Assembly: GCA_046080565.1 (NCBI GenBank)
Contig: JBJTUF010000228.1
Span: 1-21,800, forward strand
DNA: 21,800 nt
From: Cuspidothrix sp046080565
Lineage (GTDB): Bacteria; Cyanobacteriota; Cyanobacteriia; Cyanobacteriales; Nostocaceae
Direction: 5' to 3'
Below the pieces are notes generated by a model. That model was not told where the DNA came from. It was given only the letters and a program-made list of their open reading frames with translations, and ran no database searches. Position 1 is the stretch's first letter. Each line of letters opens with the position of its first letter. A program made the position numbers and the translations under genes. This document shows positions 7,880-15,796 of this stretch, piece after piece.

Positions 7880-8749
7880 ATGAAAAAAGTTAATATCTAC
7901 GGCGTTTATAATTATGTTTTGATAGCTTTAATCTCTTGTATTTTGGTGATAAGTAAAGTTACACCTGCTTGGACTCAGACCGTTTCTTTGATTAATTCTG
8001 CGCCTTTATCTACTACTAGCTTGATTTGGCCAACTCAGGGAATTTTATCTCAAGGTTTTCGGAAAAATCAACATGAGGGAATTGATATTGCTGGTACAAA
8101 AGGGACTCGGATTTTAGCTGCTGCTGCTGGAACAGTTGTCAAAGCTGGTTGGGATAATTGGGGATTAGGCAATTTTATTGAAATTAAACATCTCAATGGT
8201 AGTGTGACGGTTTACGGACATAATAGCCGTTTACTGGTAACGAAAAGTCAACAGGTCAAACAAGGTCAAATGATTGCTGAAATGGGTTCTACAGGCAATA
8301 GTACCGCTCCACATTTGCATTTTGAATTTTATGTAGATGGTCGTTTAGCAAGTAATCCCCTCAGTTTATTACCATCTACTACTATTGCGAAAACACCAGT
8401 AAATCCTCCAGTTGCTCCCATTACACAGCAAGTTGTACCCATTAGTAATCATGCTGAATGTACTGGAAATCCACTCCTAACTGGCGAGACAGCAACAGTG
8501 AGTATCAAAATTTGTGACGAAAATGGCCAGTTATTTTATGTGGGGAAATCGAAACAAGAAGCAAGTCAAGTTTTAAAAATTCGGGCGAGAAAAGTTAACA
8601 AAAATAGATATAGGGCAGATAATGGCAGTTTTTCTTACTTAATTAGCCCGGAAAAAGTAGAAATTTGGCAGAATGATAGTCCAATTCGCGCTGATAGTTT
8701 TGTCTTTTCTCCCAGTGAAGAAACTAAAACTACTCACGACCATGAGTAA
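7880..8749 (+). CDS. M23 (LytM-type) zinc metallopeptidase, cell-wall hydrolase
   Basis: A 289-residue exported protein. It has a signal peptide or anchor (hydrophobic about residues 10-30, ending near TPAWTQ). A LytM/peptidase M23 domain follows with the zinc ligands in place: HEGIDIAG gives the first His and Asp, and PHLHFEFYVDGR the HxH pair. Flanking landmarks are GTVVKAGWDNWGLGNFIEIKH, YGHNS and GDxI-like GQMIAEMGSTGNS. M23 enzymes cut cross-link peptides of peptidoglycan outside the cytoplasmic membrane. The C-terminal 100 residues, from CTGNPLLTG on, form an extra beta-rich region with two cysteines that I do not recognise. The start is ATG 7880; a GTG directly before it (7877) is the alternative. 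It stands alone on the plus strand. Confidence 0.9.
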   Translation: MKKVNIYGVYNYVLIALISCILVISKVTPAWTQTVSLINSAPLSTTSLIWPTQGILSQGFRKNQHEGIDIAGTKGTRILAAAAGTVVKAGWDNWGLGNFIEIKHLNGSVTVYGHNSRLLVTKSQQVKQGQMIAEMGSTGNSTAPHLHFEFYVDGRLASNPLSLLPSTTIAKTPVNPPVAPITQQVVPISNHAECTGNPLLTGETATVSIKICDENGQLFYVGKSKQEASQVLKIRARKVNKNRYRADNGSFSYLISPEKVEIWQNDSPIRADSFVFSPSEETKTTHDHE

Positions 8750-9250
8750 TTGATGATTTCATTACAAATACCTGTTGTGACAGTTTAAATGGCGGAATAT
8801 AGCAGCGAATATAGGATGATGAAGCAGTATAAAATCTATAAAGATTAAAACAATAATATGGCTGAGTCCATATTGTGCTGTTTTGAATACAGAGGTGAAG
8901 TATTTGTAGAATATTTTCTTCAAGATATCTTGATGATAATTTAGAGGATGGTTGAAAAGTTTATCATGGTGTATCAAATATGTTTTGATCCCCCTAAATC
9001 CCTTTTCACAAAGGAGACTTTGACTCTACTTCTCCCCTTTAATCAGGGACAACAGGAGGGATCTACAAGTATCTGAGATCACCATACAAAACTTTTAAAA
9101 CAACCTCTTAACTCCTCAATCTCTATCGTTGACCATAACTTCAATTTGTAAATAGTTTTCATAGTTCAGTATTGCTTAACGGATACTTCTGTATTGTTGT
9201 GAAAACTAGAGAAAAGTATTGCAAAAGTTCAAATAAAGGAGCAGGTGATT
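8750..9250. other. Intergenic region between the M23 and SH3/PG-binding genes
   Basis: About 500 bases. It holds the dispersed repeat at 8987-9063 and otherwise AT-rich DNA. The leader of the next gene ends with a clear AAGGAG ribosome-binding site at 9236-9241. I find no conserved protein here. A possible 71-codon minus frame at 8762-8977 has no recognisable features. Confidence 0.5.
8987..9063 (+). repeat. Dispersed palindromic repeat, CCCCCTAAATC family
   Basis: A 77-base element bounded by GATC at both ends. The left arm is GATCCCCCTAAATCCCTTTT and the right arm ends GGAGGGATC, so the ends are inverted repeats of each other with mismatches. It shares CCCCCTAAATC and a following GACTTTGA segment with the element at 1565-1637. 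It is a degenerate, non-coding mobile-like repeat. Confidence 0.55.
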
Positions 9251-9856
9251 ATGGAATATTTGGCTTATTCCTATATGTATAGAGAAGACGAGGAAATAAA
9301 TAGAAATTTTTCCTTAGATCTTCCTAAATTCTCATTTAATTGGCGGAAATTTTTTAAATCTTCTGCATGGTTAAGCTTGGCTGGTGTGACCATTTTACTG
9401 ACTACAGTTGCTCAAATGCAGTTTGCTTCAGCAGACTATGCAAGAACTAATGGCAATTGTCTTTACGTGCGGACAGGACCTGGCACTCGTTATTCTTCTG
9501 TAGCTTGTGTTCGCAATGGTTCTTATATTGGTGAGACTGGTCGTGTCAGACATGGATTTGCGAGAATTTCTTCGGGACGTTACCGGGGATACTATGTGGC
9601 TGAAAGATGGATTAGTAACTCTCCTGGCTATTATCACCGTAGACATCGTCATGGATATGGTGTTGGCGGAAGAATTACTGTAGGATATGGCGCAAGAGGT
9701 GAACGAGTTAGAGAAATCCAAAGAGCTTTAGGAATTAGAGTTGATGGTGTTTATTCTTCACGCACTGTCAATGCGGTGCGTTACTTCCAAAGAAGAAATG
9801 GGTTGAGAGTAGATGGTGTTGTTGGGCCGTCTACTCGGAGAGCTTTGGGTATTTAG
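9251..9856 (+). CDS. SH3-domain and peptidoglycan-binding-domain protein
   Basis: A 201-residue envelope protein. It opens with about 40 polar residues, then a membrane anchor or signal (AWLSLAGVTILLTTVAQM, about residues 40-60). Next comes a bacterial SH3 domain with the LYVRTGPGTRYSSV signature, then a His/Arg/Tyr/Gly-rich linker. It ends in one peptidoglycan_binding_1 repeat (GERVREIQRALGIRVDGVYS through VDGVVGPSTRRALGI). There is no catalytic domain, so it probably binds or tethers cell wall rather than cutting it. The start at ATG 9251 has AAGGAG nine bases upstream, which rules against the in-frame GTG at 9245. It lies downstream of the M23 gene on the same strand, but 500 bases away, so co-transcription is doubtful. 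Confidence 0.88.
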   Translation: MEYLAYSYMYREDEEINRNFSLDLPKFSFNWRKFFKSSAWLSLAGVTILLTTVAQMQFASADYARTNGNCLYVRTGPGTRYSSVACVRNGSYIGETGRVRHGFARISSGRYRGYYVAERWISNSPGYYHRRHRHGYGVGGRITVGYGARGERVREIQRALGIRVDGVYSSRTVNAVRYFQRRNGLRVDGVVGPSTRRALGI

Positions 9857-9907
9857 GTGACTGTTGACCGTTTGTTAAGCTGTTGTGTATTTAATTTGTA
9901 TAAGTCT

Positions 9908-9926
9908 GGCGGGCAAGATGCCCACC
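9908..9926. repeat. Small GC hairpin between convergent genes
   Basis: GGCGGGCA and TGCCCACC form an 8-bp stem with one mismatch around a 3-base AGA loop. It lies between the ends of two converging genes and may work as a bidirectional terminator. It has the same 8-3-8 plan as the hairpin at 16615-16633, which points to one dispersed repeat family. Confidence 0.6.
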
Positions 9927-9978
9927 CCACAAGATTTAACCATTTTAGGATGATACAATTTAGATGCGTAGCAGCTTA

Positions 9979-11094
9979 TCAGTTATTAGTTAAGTAGTTT
10001 TTAACGATTTCCAGAATACGTTCTGCTGCATGGCCATCGCCAAAGGGATTAATGGCGGTGGCCATTTTGGTGTATGCTTCTTGGTTGCTGAGTAGTTCAG
10101 TTGCTGCTGTGACAATGTTGGCGGTTTGTGTACCTACGAGTTTGGCTGTTCCGGCGGTGACTGCTTCTGGTCTTTCTGTGGTGTCTCGGAGAACTAAGAC
10201 TGGTTTGCCAAGACTGGGGGCTTCTTCTTGGAGTCCGCCAGAATCTGTAAGGATTAAATGCGATCGCTCAATCGCTCCTACTAATTCACCATAGTCTAAG
10301 GGTTCTGTGAGGAAAATTCGCGGATGATTGCCTAATAAATCTTGCAATGGTTCTCTAACTGTGGGATTTTTATGTAATGGCAGCAATAAGGCTGTATCAG
10401 GAAATCGCTCTAAAATTTGTAAGAAACTTTGAGCAATATCTTGTAATGGTTCTCCCCAATTTTCTCGACGATGGACAGTTGCCAATATTATTCTATATTT
10501 ATGCCAATCTAAACCGGGTATATGACAATATGGTTGAGTTGCCGCTACATTTAATAAGGCATCAATTACTGTATTCCCTGTTAAATGAATTTCTCCCAAT
10601 ACCCCAGAGTTTTGTAAATTTTCTAGGGCTAAAGTAGTCGGTGCAAAATGTAATTGGGTAAGTTGGGAAATTAATCTTCTATTAGCTTCTTCGGGAAAAG
10701 GATTAAATAAATCATCTGTTCTTAAACCTGCTTCTACATGACCAACAGGAATTTTTTGATAAAAAGCTGCTAAAGTTGCAGCAAAGGCTGTTGTTGTGTC
10801 TCCCTGAACAATTACAAAATCTAATGTTTGTTCGTGAAATAATGCTTCTAAACCTTGTAAACTCCGACAAGTAATATCACTAAGAGATTGTTGACGCTGC
10901 ATAATCTCTAAATTCCAATCGGCTTTGAGTTTGAACAATTTCATTACCTGTTCCACCATTTCTCGATGTTGTCCTGTGAGAATTACTTGTAATTCAAAAT
11001 CTGGAGAACGTCGAAAAACTTGTATTACCGGAGCTAATTTAATCGCTTCAGGACGAGTACCTAAAATAATGCCAATGCGGTGTTGATTAGTCAT
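9979..11094 (-). CDS. wecB: UDP-N-acetylglucosamine 2-epimerase (non-hydrolysing)
   Basis: A 371-residue cytosolic enzyme interconverting UDP-GlcNAc and UDP-ManNAc, the precursor of ManNAc-containing surface polysaccharides. Family motifs are all visible: GTRPEAIKLAPV at the N-terminus, GQHREM, VQGDTTTAFAATLAAFYQ, GHVEAGLRT, PFPEEANRRLISQL, TVHRRENWG, and the UDP-binding LTDSGGLQEEAPSLGKPVLV followed by RDTTERPEAV. Length is typical for bacterial WecB. The start is ATG 11094. No other polysaccharide genes are adjacent, so the pathway is inferred from the enzyme family alone. It converges on the SH3/peptidoglycan-binding gene across a hairpin. Confidence 0.95.
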   Translation of the reverse strand: MTNQHRIGIILGTRPEAIKLAPVIQVFRRSPDFELQVILTGQHREMVEQVMKLFKLKADWNLEIMQRQQSLSDITCRSLQGLEALFHEQTLDFVIVQGDTTTAFAATLAAFYQKIPVGHVEAGLRTDDLFNPFPEEANRRLISQLTQLHFAPTTLALENLQNSGVLGEIHLTGNTVIDALLNVAATQPYCHIPGLDWHKYRIILATVHRRENWGEPLQDIAQSFLQILERFPDTALLLPLHKNPTVREPLQDLLGNHPRIFLTEPLDYGELVGAIERSHLILTDSGGLQEEAPSLGKPVLVLRDTTERPEAVTAGTAKLVGTQTANIVTAATELLSNQEAYTKMATAINPFGDGHAAERILEIVKNYLTNN

Positions 11095-11179
11095 TAGTGA
11101 AATAATTAGAATTTACTTTTAATTTTTAATTTCCCAAACCGATAATTTAGATTATTATATTATACATAATTATTGTCTA

Positions 11180-11332
11180 CTATTTGCGGACAAAATTATA
11201 ACCTGTAAGTGCTTGGGAATATGGTTGTATTTCAACTAACACAGCTTTACCGATGTGGTACTCTATCTCCGAGTTTTGGGCAAATAGGAATAGAAATGCT
11301 TGGTTGTTAAGTAGAATATAGGATTTCCCAGT
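11180..11332 (-). pseudogene. Possible 3' remnant of a protein gene
   Basis: Fifty codons are open on the minus strand, ending in TAG at 11180-11182, with an in-frame stop just upstream (11333-11335) and no ATG. A single GTG occurs midway. The residues (for example FAQNSEIEYHIGKAVLVEIQ, then PYSQALTGYNFVRK) look more protein-like than is usual for random AT-rich DNA. I do not recognise a family. It could equally be chance. Confidence 0.22.
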
Positions 11333-11444
11333 CTAATGAAGTACAAAATTATCTACCTCCATCTGCTTACTCTATGGCTTCGCCACGCAAGCTAGGGGAA
11401 GCAAGCTACAATTATGAGTGCTTGTAGCTCACTTGAATGGAACT

Positions 11445-11533
11445 GAACTTACGCAAAACCTACTTCAAATACTGTCATTGCGACGTAAGGAAGCAATCTC
11501 AAACCCCTACATTTCCTTAAAATGCGTAAGTTC
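11445..11533. repeat. 89-bp MITE-like element with 11-bp perfect inverted ends
   Basis: GAACTTACGCA at 11445-11455 and TGCGTAAGTTC at 11523-11533 are perfect inverted repeats. The interior holds a GTCATTGCGACGTAAGGAAG segment resembling another dispersed cyanobacterial repeat. There is no coding capacity and no clear target duplication. A near-identical single end (TGCGTAAGTCC) lies at 19176-19186. Confidence 0.55.
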
Positions 11534-11657
11534 TATGGGAATGACTATAATTCATAATTTATAGCTGTAACCAGGATGATTAGGAGATAATTTATCCTTA
11601 AAACCTAATCATAGCCAGGGTTTTACTATTTCCTTTTCCCTATTGCCTTCTGCCATA

Positions 11658-12320
11658 CTATATATCAAAGTAACCTTCCTTATCAAAATAAGCTTGGGAT
11701 TTACCAAAATTGAGAAGACGGGGAAAGCATTGACGTTGATAGAAATTGCTGAGAGTTGCTACAGGTATACCAAACTCTACAGATAAATCTATCCAATATG
11801 TTTCTGGTGGTAAACGACGAGAAATTAAAATGTAACAATTAACATCTGGATGATCTCTGATATGAATACGTTTTAGTTCTGAATAATTTTTTCTTAACCA
11901 TTCTTTAATCTCATTTAATATTGGTCTTGGTTGTGTAGGTGCAGGAATTAAATTTGCAGGATATAGGTGATCATTTTTTTCTAAGAAAAAATCGAATTTA
12001 CTTTTTTGTTCATAATAACTAATCTGTTTATCTTTTAACCGATAACTGAAGTAATTGTTAATCCAAGTAATCACGCTACTTTTCTCAGGATTATAAGGTT
12101 CTTTTGCGCTAGTCGCTTCACAAAGATTACGGCAAAAATACCACCAAGTTTCCTGTAAAGCTTCTTCGGCATCTGGTGTACCTGTACCACGCAATAATTT
12201 ACCTGTTTTTTGAATCAGTAAAATAATCTGATTGAGTCCTTTTTGACGGGCAATACTATCCCTGGAATGTTGACAAGTTTCCTGAATAAGTTGGAGAATT
12301 TTTACTTCTATTTCATCCAT
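11658..12320 (-). CDS. Sigma-70-like protein, putative
   Basis: A 220-residue cytosolic protein without a signal peptide. Residues 50-97 (DAEEALQETWWYFCRNLC, then PEKSSVITWINNYFSYRLKD) resemble sigma-70 region 2, where an acidic DAEDxxQET helix is followed by a helix with a conserved Trp. The C-terminal 50 residues (DLSVEFGIPVATLSNFYQ) resemble the region 4 helix-turn-helix. I recall similar cyanobacterial proteins being labelled sigma factors. The DNA-binding residues are not conserved enough for me to be certain. It is the last gene of a seven-gene minus-strand run, 56 bases after a secreted TPR protein, and could share its transcript. It may regulate envelope genes nearby, which is inference only. 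Confidence 0.55.
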   Translation of the reverse strand: MDEIEVKILQLIQETCQHSRDSIARQKGLNQIILLIQKTGKLLRGTGTPDAEEALQETWWYFCRNLCEATSAKEPYNPEKSSVITWINNYFSYRLKDKQISYYEQKSKFDFFLEKNDHLYPANLIPAPTQPRPILNEIKEWLRKNYSELKRIHIRDHPDVNCYILISRRLPPETYWIDLSVEFGIPVATLSNFYQRQCFPRLLNFGKSQAYFDKEGYFDI

Positions 12321-12376
12321 ATTATTAAGTTAGTTTGATTTTGGTAGAGAATACTATTCTTTTTATTTTTCTATCT

Positions 12377-12988
12377 CTATTTAATGTTTATTCTCTTGAT
12401 TAAATCGAGAGTATATTGATATTCAGAGATTTTCCCTTGTTGTTGAAATAGTTCAGATGCCTTTTGTAAATCGGTAGTAGCTTCTTTCATATGTCCTGAT
12501 ATCCTGTGGGCAATACCTCGGTTTCTGTAGGCATCTGCAAGATTAGGATTAATACGCAAGGCTTGGTTGTAATCTTCAATTGCTCCTTCCACATCTCCCG
12601 ATTGACGACGGGTAATACCTCGTGCGACGTAAGCTTCTGCAAAGTTAGGATTAATACGCAAGGCTTGGTTGTAATCTTCAATCGCCCCTTTCACATCTCC
12701 CGATTGACGACGGGCAATACCTCGGATAACATAGGCTTTTACATAATTAGGATTAATACGTAGGGCTTCGTTATAATCTTCAATTGCTCCTTTCACATCT
12801 CCCGATTGACGGCGGGCAATACCTCGCGTGACGTAGGCTTCTGCCTCTTGACGGTTAACTTGTACTAATAATGTTCTTGATTCTCTTCCTATCTGTAAAA
12901 TATTCGACACATTTTGAGCATCAACCTTAGAGCTATATGTTATTGCTCCTAGTACAAAAACTAAAGCTGTCAATTTTGATGTTTTCAT
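12377..12988 (-). CDS. Secreted TPR-repeat protein (short paralogue)
   Basis: A 203-residue protein with a signal peptide (MKTSKLTALVFVLGAITYSS, cleavage probably near VDAQ). Four 34-residue tetratricopeptide units follow, the last one degenerate. The units carry the TPR pattern AY-RG-A-SGD-KGAIEDYNQALRINPN. TPR arrays are protein-binding scaffolds, so the likely place of action is the periplasm or outer membrane. The ends LQKASELFQQQGKISEYQYT and the leader are almost the same as in the longer upstream gene at 13086-14411. The two are therefore tandem duplicates that differ in repeat number. Base identity between units 1-3 is high, so recombination can change the number. It lies 97 bases after the paralogue, probably in the same transcript. 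The partner is unknown. Confidence 0.85.
   Translation of the reverse strand: MKTSKLTALVFVLGAITYSSKVDAQNVSNILQIGRESRTLLVQVNRQEAEAYVTRGIARRQSGDVKGAIEDYNEALRINPNYVKAYVIRGIARRQSGDVKGAIEDYNQALRINPNFAEAYVARGITRRQSGDVEGAIEDYNQALRINPNLADAYRNRGIAHRISGHMKEATTDLQKASELFQQQGKISEYQYTLDLIKRINIK
12521..12845 (-). repeat. 102-bp tandem repeats encoding TPR units (short gene)
   Basis: About three copies of a 102-base unit, each encoding one 34-residue TPR. Recurrent blocks such as GGATTAATACGCAAGGCTTG and CACATCTCCCGATTGACG (plus-strand reading) recur every 102 bases. Boundaries are approximate. Confidence 0.8.
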
Positions 12989-13085
12989 TCCATTTTACCC
13001 TTTTTGCTCAAAGTATATAGTGGTGCAATCAAATTTCCCAAGTCTCTTTTGGTGAAGTTGAAATTGGGAGACATATTCTGAATAT

Positions 13086-14411
13086 TTATCTATCGTTTAT
13101 CATCTTAATTAAATTGAGAGTGGACTGATATTCAGCTATTTTCCCTTGCTGTTGAAATAGTTCAGATGCTTTCTGAAAATCTTTAATTGTCCCCTTCATA
13201 TCTCCTGATAAAGCAAGAGTAGCACCTCGAATGACGTAGGCTTCTCCATTATTAGGATTAAGGAGCAAGGATTGGTTTAAATCTTCCATCGCCTCTTTTA
13301 AATTTCCCGATTCAAGCTGCATATAACCTCTAAAATAATAGGCTTCTGCATATTTAGGATTAAGACGCAGGGCTTGGTTAAAATCTTCCATTGCTCCTTT
13401 CTTATCTCTTGATTGAAAGCGGACAGCACCTCTTCCAGCGTAAGCTTCTGCATTATTAGGATTAAGAAGCAAGGCTTGGTTTAAATCTTCCATTGCTCCT
13501 TTCTTATCTCCCAATTTAGAGCGGACAGCACCTCTTCCAGAGTAAGCTTCTGTATTATTAGGATTAAGGAGCAAGGATTGGTTTAAATCTTCCATCGCCT
13601 CTTTTAAATTTCCCGATTTAAACTGTATATAACCTCTGAAATAATAGGCTTCTGCATATTTAGGATTAAGACGCAGGGCTTGGTTAAAATCTTCCATTGC
13701 TCCTTTCTTATCTCTTGATTGAACGCGAGAAAAACCTCGGTTGCCATAGGCTTCTACAGAGTTAGGATCAAGAAGTAAGGCTTGGTTAAAATCTTCAATT
13801 GCCCCTTTATTATCTCCCAATTGACGGCGGGCAAAACCTCGGTTATTGTAGGCTTCTGCATATTTAGGATTAAGACGCAGGGCTTGGTTGTAATCTTCAA
13901 TTGCCCCTTTCACATCTTCCGATTTCAAACGGATATTACCACGCCTATGGTAAGCCTCGGCATCATTAGGATTAAGATGCAGGGCTTGGTTATAATCTTC
14001 AATTGCCCCTTTCACATCTCCCAATTCATTACGGAAACCGCCTCGATTGCTGTAAACTACTGCATCATTAGGATCAAGACCTATGGATTTATTTAAATAT
14101 TCCATCGCTCCTTTCAAATCTCCTGATTTATACCGAACAACACCTATGTTATTGTAAGCCTCGGCATCATTAGGATTAAGACGTAGGGCTTGGTTGAAAT
14201 CTTCAAGCGCACCTTTCACATCTCCTGATTCCAGTCGGGCTTCACCACGCTTGATGTAAAATTTTGGATCTTGAGAATTAACTTGTACTAACAGTGATTT
14301 TGATTCTCTTCCAAGCTCTAAAATATTGGGCAAATTTTTAGCATCAACTTTAGAGCTATATAATATTGCTCCTAGTACAAAAACTAAAGTTGTGAATTTT
14401 GATATTTTCAT
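13086..14411 (-). CDS. Secreted TPR-repeat protein (long paralogue)
   Basis: A 441-residue exported protein with a signal peptide (MKISKFTTLVFVLGAILYSS, cleavage probably near VDAK). Ten regular 34-residue TPR units and an eleventh degenerate one fill the rest. Each unit follows AEAY-RG-x-SGDxKGAxEDxNQALxLNPN. The start at ATG 14411 has AAGGA eight bases upstream; the frame extends to a TTG at 14429 that lacks such a site. Units 6-7 and 9-10 are nearly identical (for example NPKYAEAYYFRGY, then EAMEDLNQSLLLNPNN), showing a three-unit internal duplication with an offset of 306 bases. It is paired with the short TPR gene downstream. It probably builds a scaffold in the periplasm or envelope; what it binds is not visible. 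Confidence 0.87.
   Translation of the reverse strand: MKISKFTTLVFVLGAILYSSKVDAKNLPNILELGRESKSLLVQVNSQDPKFYIKRGEARLESGDVKGALEDFNQALRLNPNDAEAYNNIGVVRYKSGDLKGAMEYLNKSIGLDPNDAVVYSNRGGFRNELGDVKGAIEDYNQALHLNPNDAEAYHRRGNIRLKSEDVKGAIEDYNQALRLNPKYAEAYNNRGFARRQLGDNKGAIEDFNQALLLDPNSVEAYGNRGFSRVQSRDKKGAMEDFNQALRLNPKYAEAYYFRGYIQFKSGNLKEAMEDLNQSLLLNPNNTEAYSGRGAVRSKLGDKKGAMEDLNQALLLNPNNAEAYAGRGAVRFQSRDKKGAMEDFNQALRLNPKYAEAYYFRGYMQLESGNLKEAMEDLNQSLLLNPNNGEAYVIRGATLALSGDMKGTIKDFQKASELFQQQGKIAEYQSTLNLIKMINDR
13200..14270 (-). repeat. 102-bp tandem repeats encoding eleven TPR units (long gene)
   Basis: About ten and a half copies of a 102-base unit, each with a recognisable core such as AGGATTAAGACGCAGGGCTT in plus-strand reading. 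The copies at about 13312-13425 and 13618-13731 are nearly identical and exactly 306 bases apart, evidence of a recent three-unit duplication. Confidence 0.85.
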
Positions 14412-14528
14412 TTTGTTTTCCTTCTTCAATTAAGAACTTTTCAGATTTATCAATATCTTTGCTATAGTGCAAAACATGAGAATTGCTACTAACGGGACTT
14501 GTGATGAGGTGTAAATCCTGACTGGCTA

Positions 14529-15527
14529 TCAACCACCACCGCCTCCACCACCACCGCCTCCACCACCACCTCCACCACCTCCGCCACCTCCACCACCTTC
14601 ACTAATTACTGGAATTACTTCTTCATACTCGTTATGGTATGAGCAGTTTGTGCAGTGGTGGGTTATTCTTTGCTTTCCTGTACGGCTGGTGGTTGCAGCA
14701 ACTAATATTGTAGAATTCCGGTTGAGCGTAAATTTTTCACATTCAGGACATTTTCGACCATTGACTGCTGAAAATATGTAATAGGCAATTGGGGCAAAAA
14801 AGATCGGAAACATAAAGTTAGTTAAATTAAAAACTTTTTCAAAGTCGAAAAAGCCGCGTTTTTGCCAATTAGGTTGAGGAAGATTGAGAATATCACTCTT
14901 AAATGTCACTTGAATTTCTAACTCTTGTTGCGGTAGAATAGACTTATTTGCTACAAATTCAAATGTTTTTGGATTTATTTGACGGCTTGTAGCTGGTATA
15001 CCAAAATTTTCAAAATTTTGGACTTTACCTGATAAAGCTTCTGGTAATTGTACCCGAACTTTTGCTGCTTGAATTGGGGCTTTACGGTCAGCAAAAATGG
15101 CTTTCCAGTAAACTTGAGTATTATCACCATTAATATGCAGTCCACCAACTACACGATATTTAATGACAAAAATATGTGATTCTGGTGCTTTTAATTGATG
15201 TTGCCAACGAATCCAAAATTGATCATTTTCAATTCCGGTTTCACTAGGCAGAATTTGATTATTTTCTTGAACCGTTACATCCTTAATTTCATCAACTTTA
15301 TTTAAAGGAATATAGCGATATCTTTGATTTGTCCAATCTGATGTAAAAACATACTTTTGTGTTTCCGTAACTAACATATCTCCGTTAGTTTGCACATCAA
15401 TATTAACGTTGATATAGTCCCAATAAAATGCTACTTCCTGGGCGACAGCATGGGTAAATGTAATCAGAACTGTCACCAATACCGTAATTAATGAAAATCC
15501 GATTCTTGTTTTCAAGAACTTATTCAT
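14529..15527 (-). CDS. DUF2207-domain membrane protein with polyglycine tail
   Basis: A 332-residue protein. A signal peptide (residues 1-30, ending THAVAQ) leads into a DUF2207 beta-rich extracytoplasmic domain (about 33-215; INVNIDVQTNGDMLVTETQK, then RYRYIPL and QVYWKAIFADR). A membrane helix (236-255) and a small zinc-ribbon follow, with cysteine pairs at 260/263 and 292/295, probably cytoplasmic. The protein ends in an unbroken run of 22 glycines coded by 14532-14597. DUF2207 proteins usually have Gly-rich C-termini, and their function is unknown. A ribosome site AAGGA precedes ATG 15527. It lies 66 bases after the disrupted IWP gene, whose intact form also ended in a Gly-rich tail. The two were probably co-transcribed and may act together in the envelope (inference). 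Confidence 0.85.
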   Translation of the reverse strand: MNKFLKTRIGFSLITVLVTVLITFTHAVAQEVAFYWDYINVNIDVQTNGDMLVTETQKYVFTSDWTNQRYRYIPLNKVDEIKDVTVQENNQILPSETGIENDQFWIRWQHQLKAPESHIFVIKYRVVGGLHINGDNTQVYWKAIFADRKAPIQAAKVRVQLPEALSGKVQNFENFGIPATSRQINPKTFEFVANKSILPQQELEIQVTFKSDILNLPQPNWQKRGFFDFEKVFNLTNFMFPIFFAPIAYYIFSAVNGRKCPECEKFTLNRNSTILVAATTSRTGKQRITHHCTNCSYHNEYEEVIPVISEGGGGGGGGGGGGGGGGGGGGGG

Positions 15528-15786
15528 ACTTTCCTTTTCTTTATATTCTGGATATCTGAAACGTAAGATAAAAATTAATAGGCTATAAAACGATTACCCA
15601 CCACCGCAGCCACCTCCACCACCACCGCAGCCACCTCCACCACCGCAACCACCCCCACCGCAACCACCTCCACCGCAACCACCCCCACCACGGCCACTGC
15701 TACCACCGCCACTCTTACCACCGCTACTACAAACAGCCATAAATATAAAAAAGATCACAAAACAAGCGATCGCTATTAAAAATCCG

Positions 15787-15796
15787 ACTACAATAG
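15787..15796. repeat. Target-site duplication, left copy
   Basis: ACTACAATAG directly before the MITE; the identical 10 bases follow it at 15931-15940. Length fits an ISAs1-type insertion. Confidence 0.9.

Larger units (their letters stand above)
11095..11657. other. Intergenic region with repeats and a possible gene remnant
   Basis: About 560 bases between wecB and the sigma-like gene. From left to right I see an AT-rich wecB leader, an open frame without a start codon at 11180-11332 (minus) that may be a decayed gene, and a TATGGCTTCGCCACGC element near 11372. After these comes the 89-base inverted-repeat element at 11445-11533. No intact gene is supported. Confidence 0.55.

Noticed and set aside
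8762..8977. 71-codon minus-strand frame
   Set aside because: AT-rich and hydrophobic by composition, no ribosome-binding site or family resemblance.
9428..9721. 97-codon minus frame opposite the SH3/PG-binding gene, rich in Ser, Thr and Ile
   Set aside because: Fully antisense to a gene with clear domains; composition follows from the Arg/Gly/Tyr codons on the other strand.
12506..14096. Long plus-strand frames opposite the TPR genes
   Set aside because: They are antisense products of the 102-bp repeats and have no domain of their own.
15594..15720. GGT/TGC-rich tract as a CRISPR or simple microsatellite
   Set aside because: It has no spacers and reads in frame as the Gly/Cys tail of the split IWP gene, with a stop at its end.
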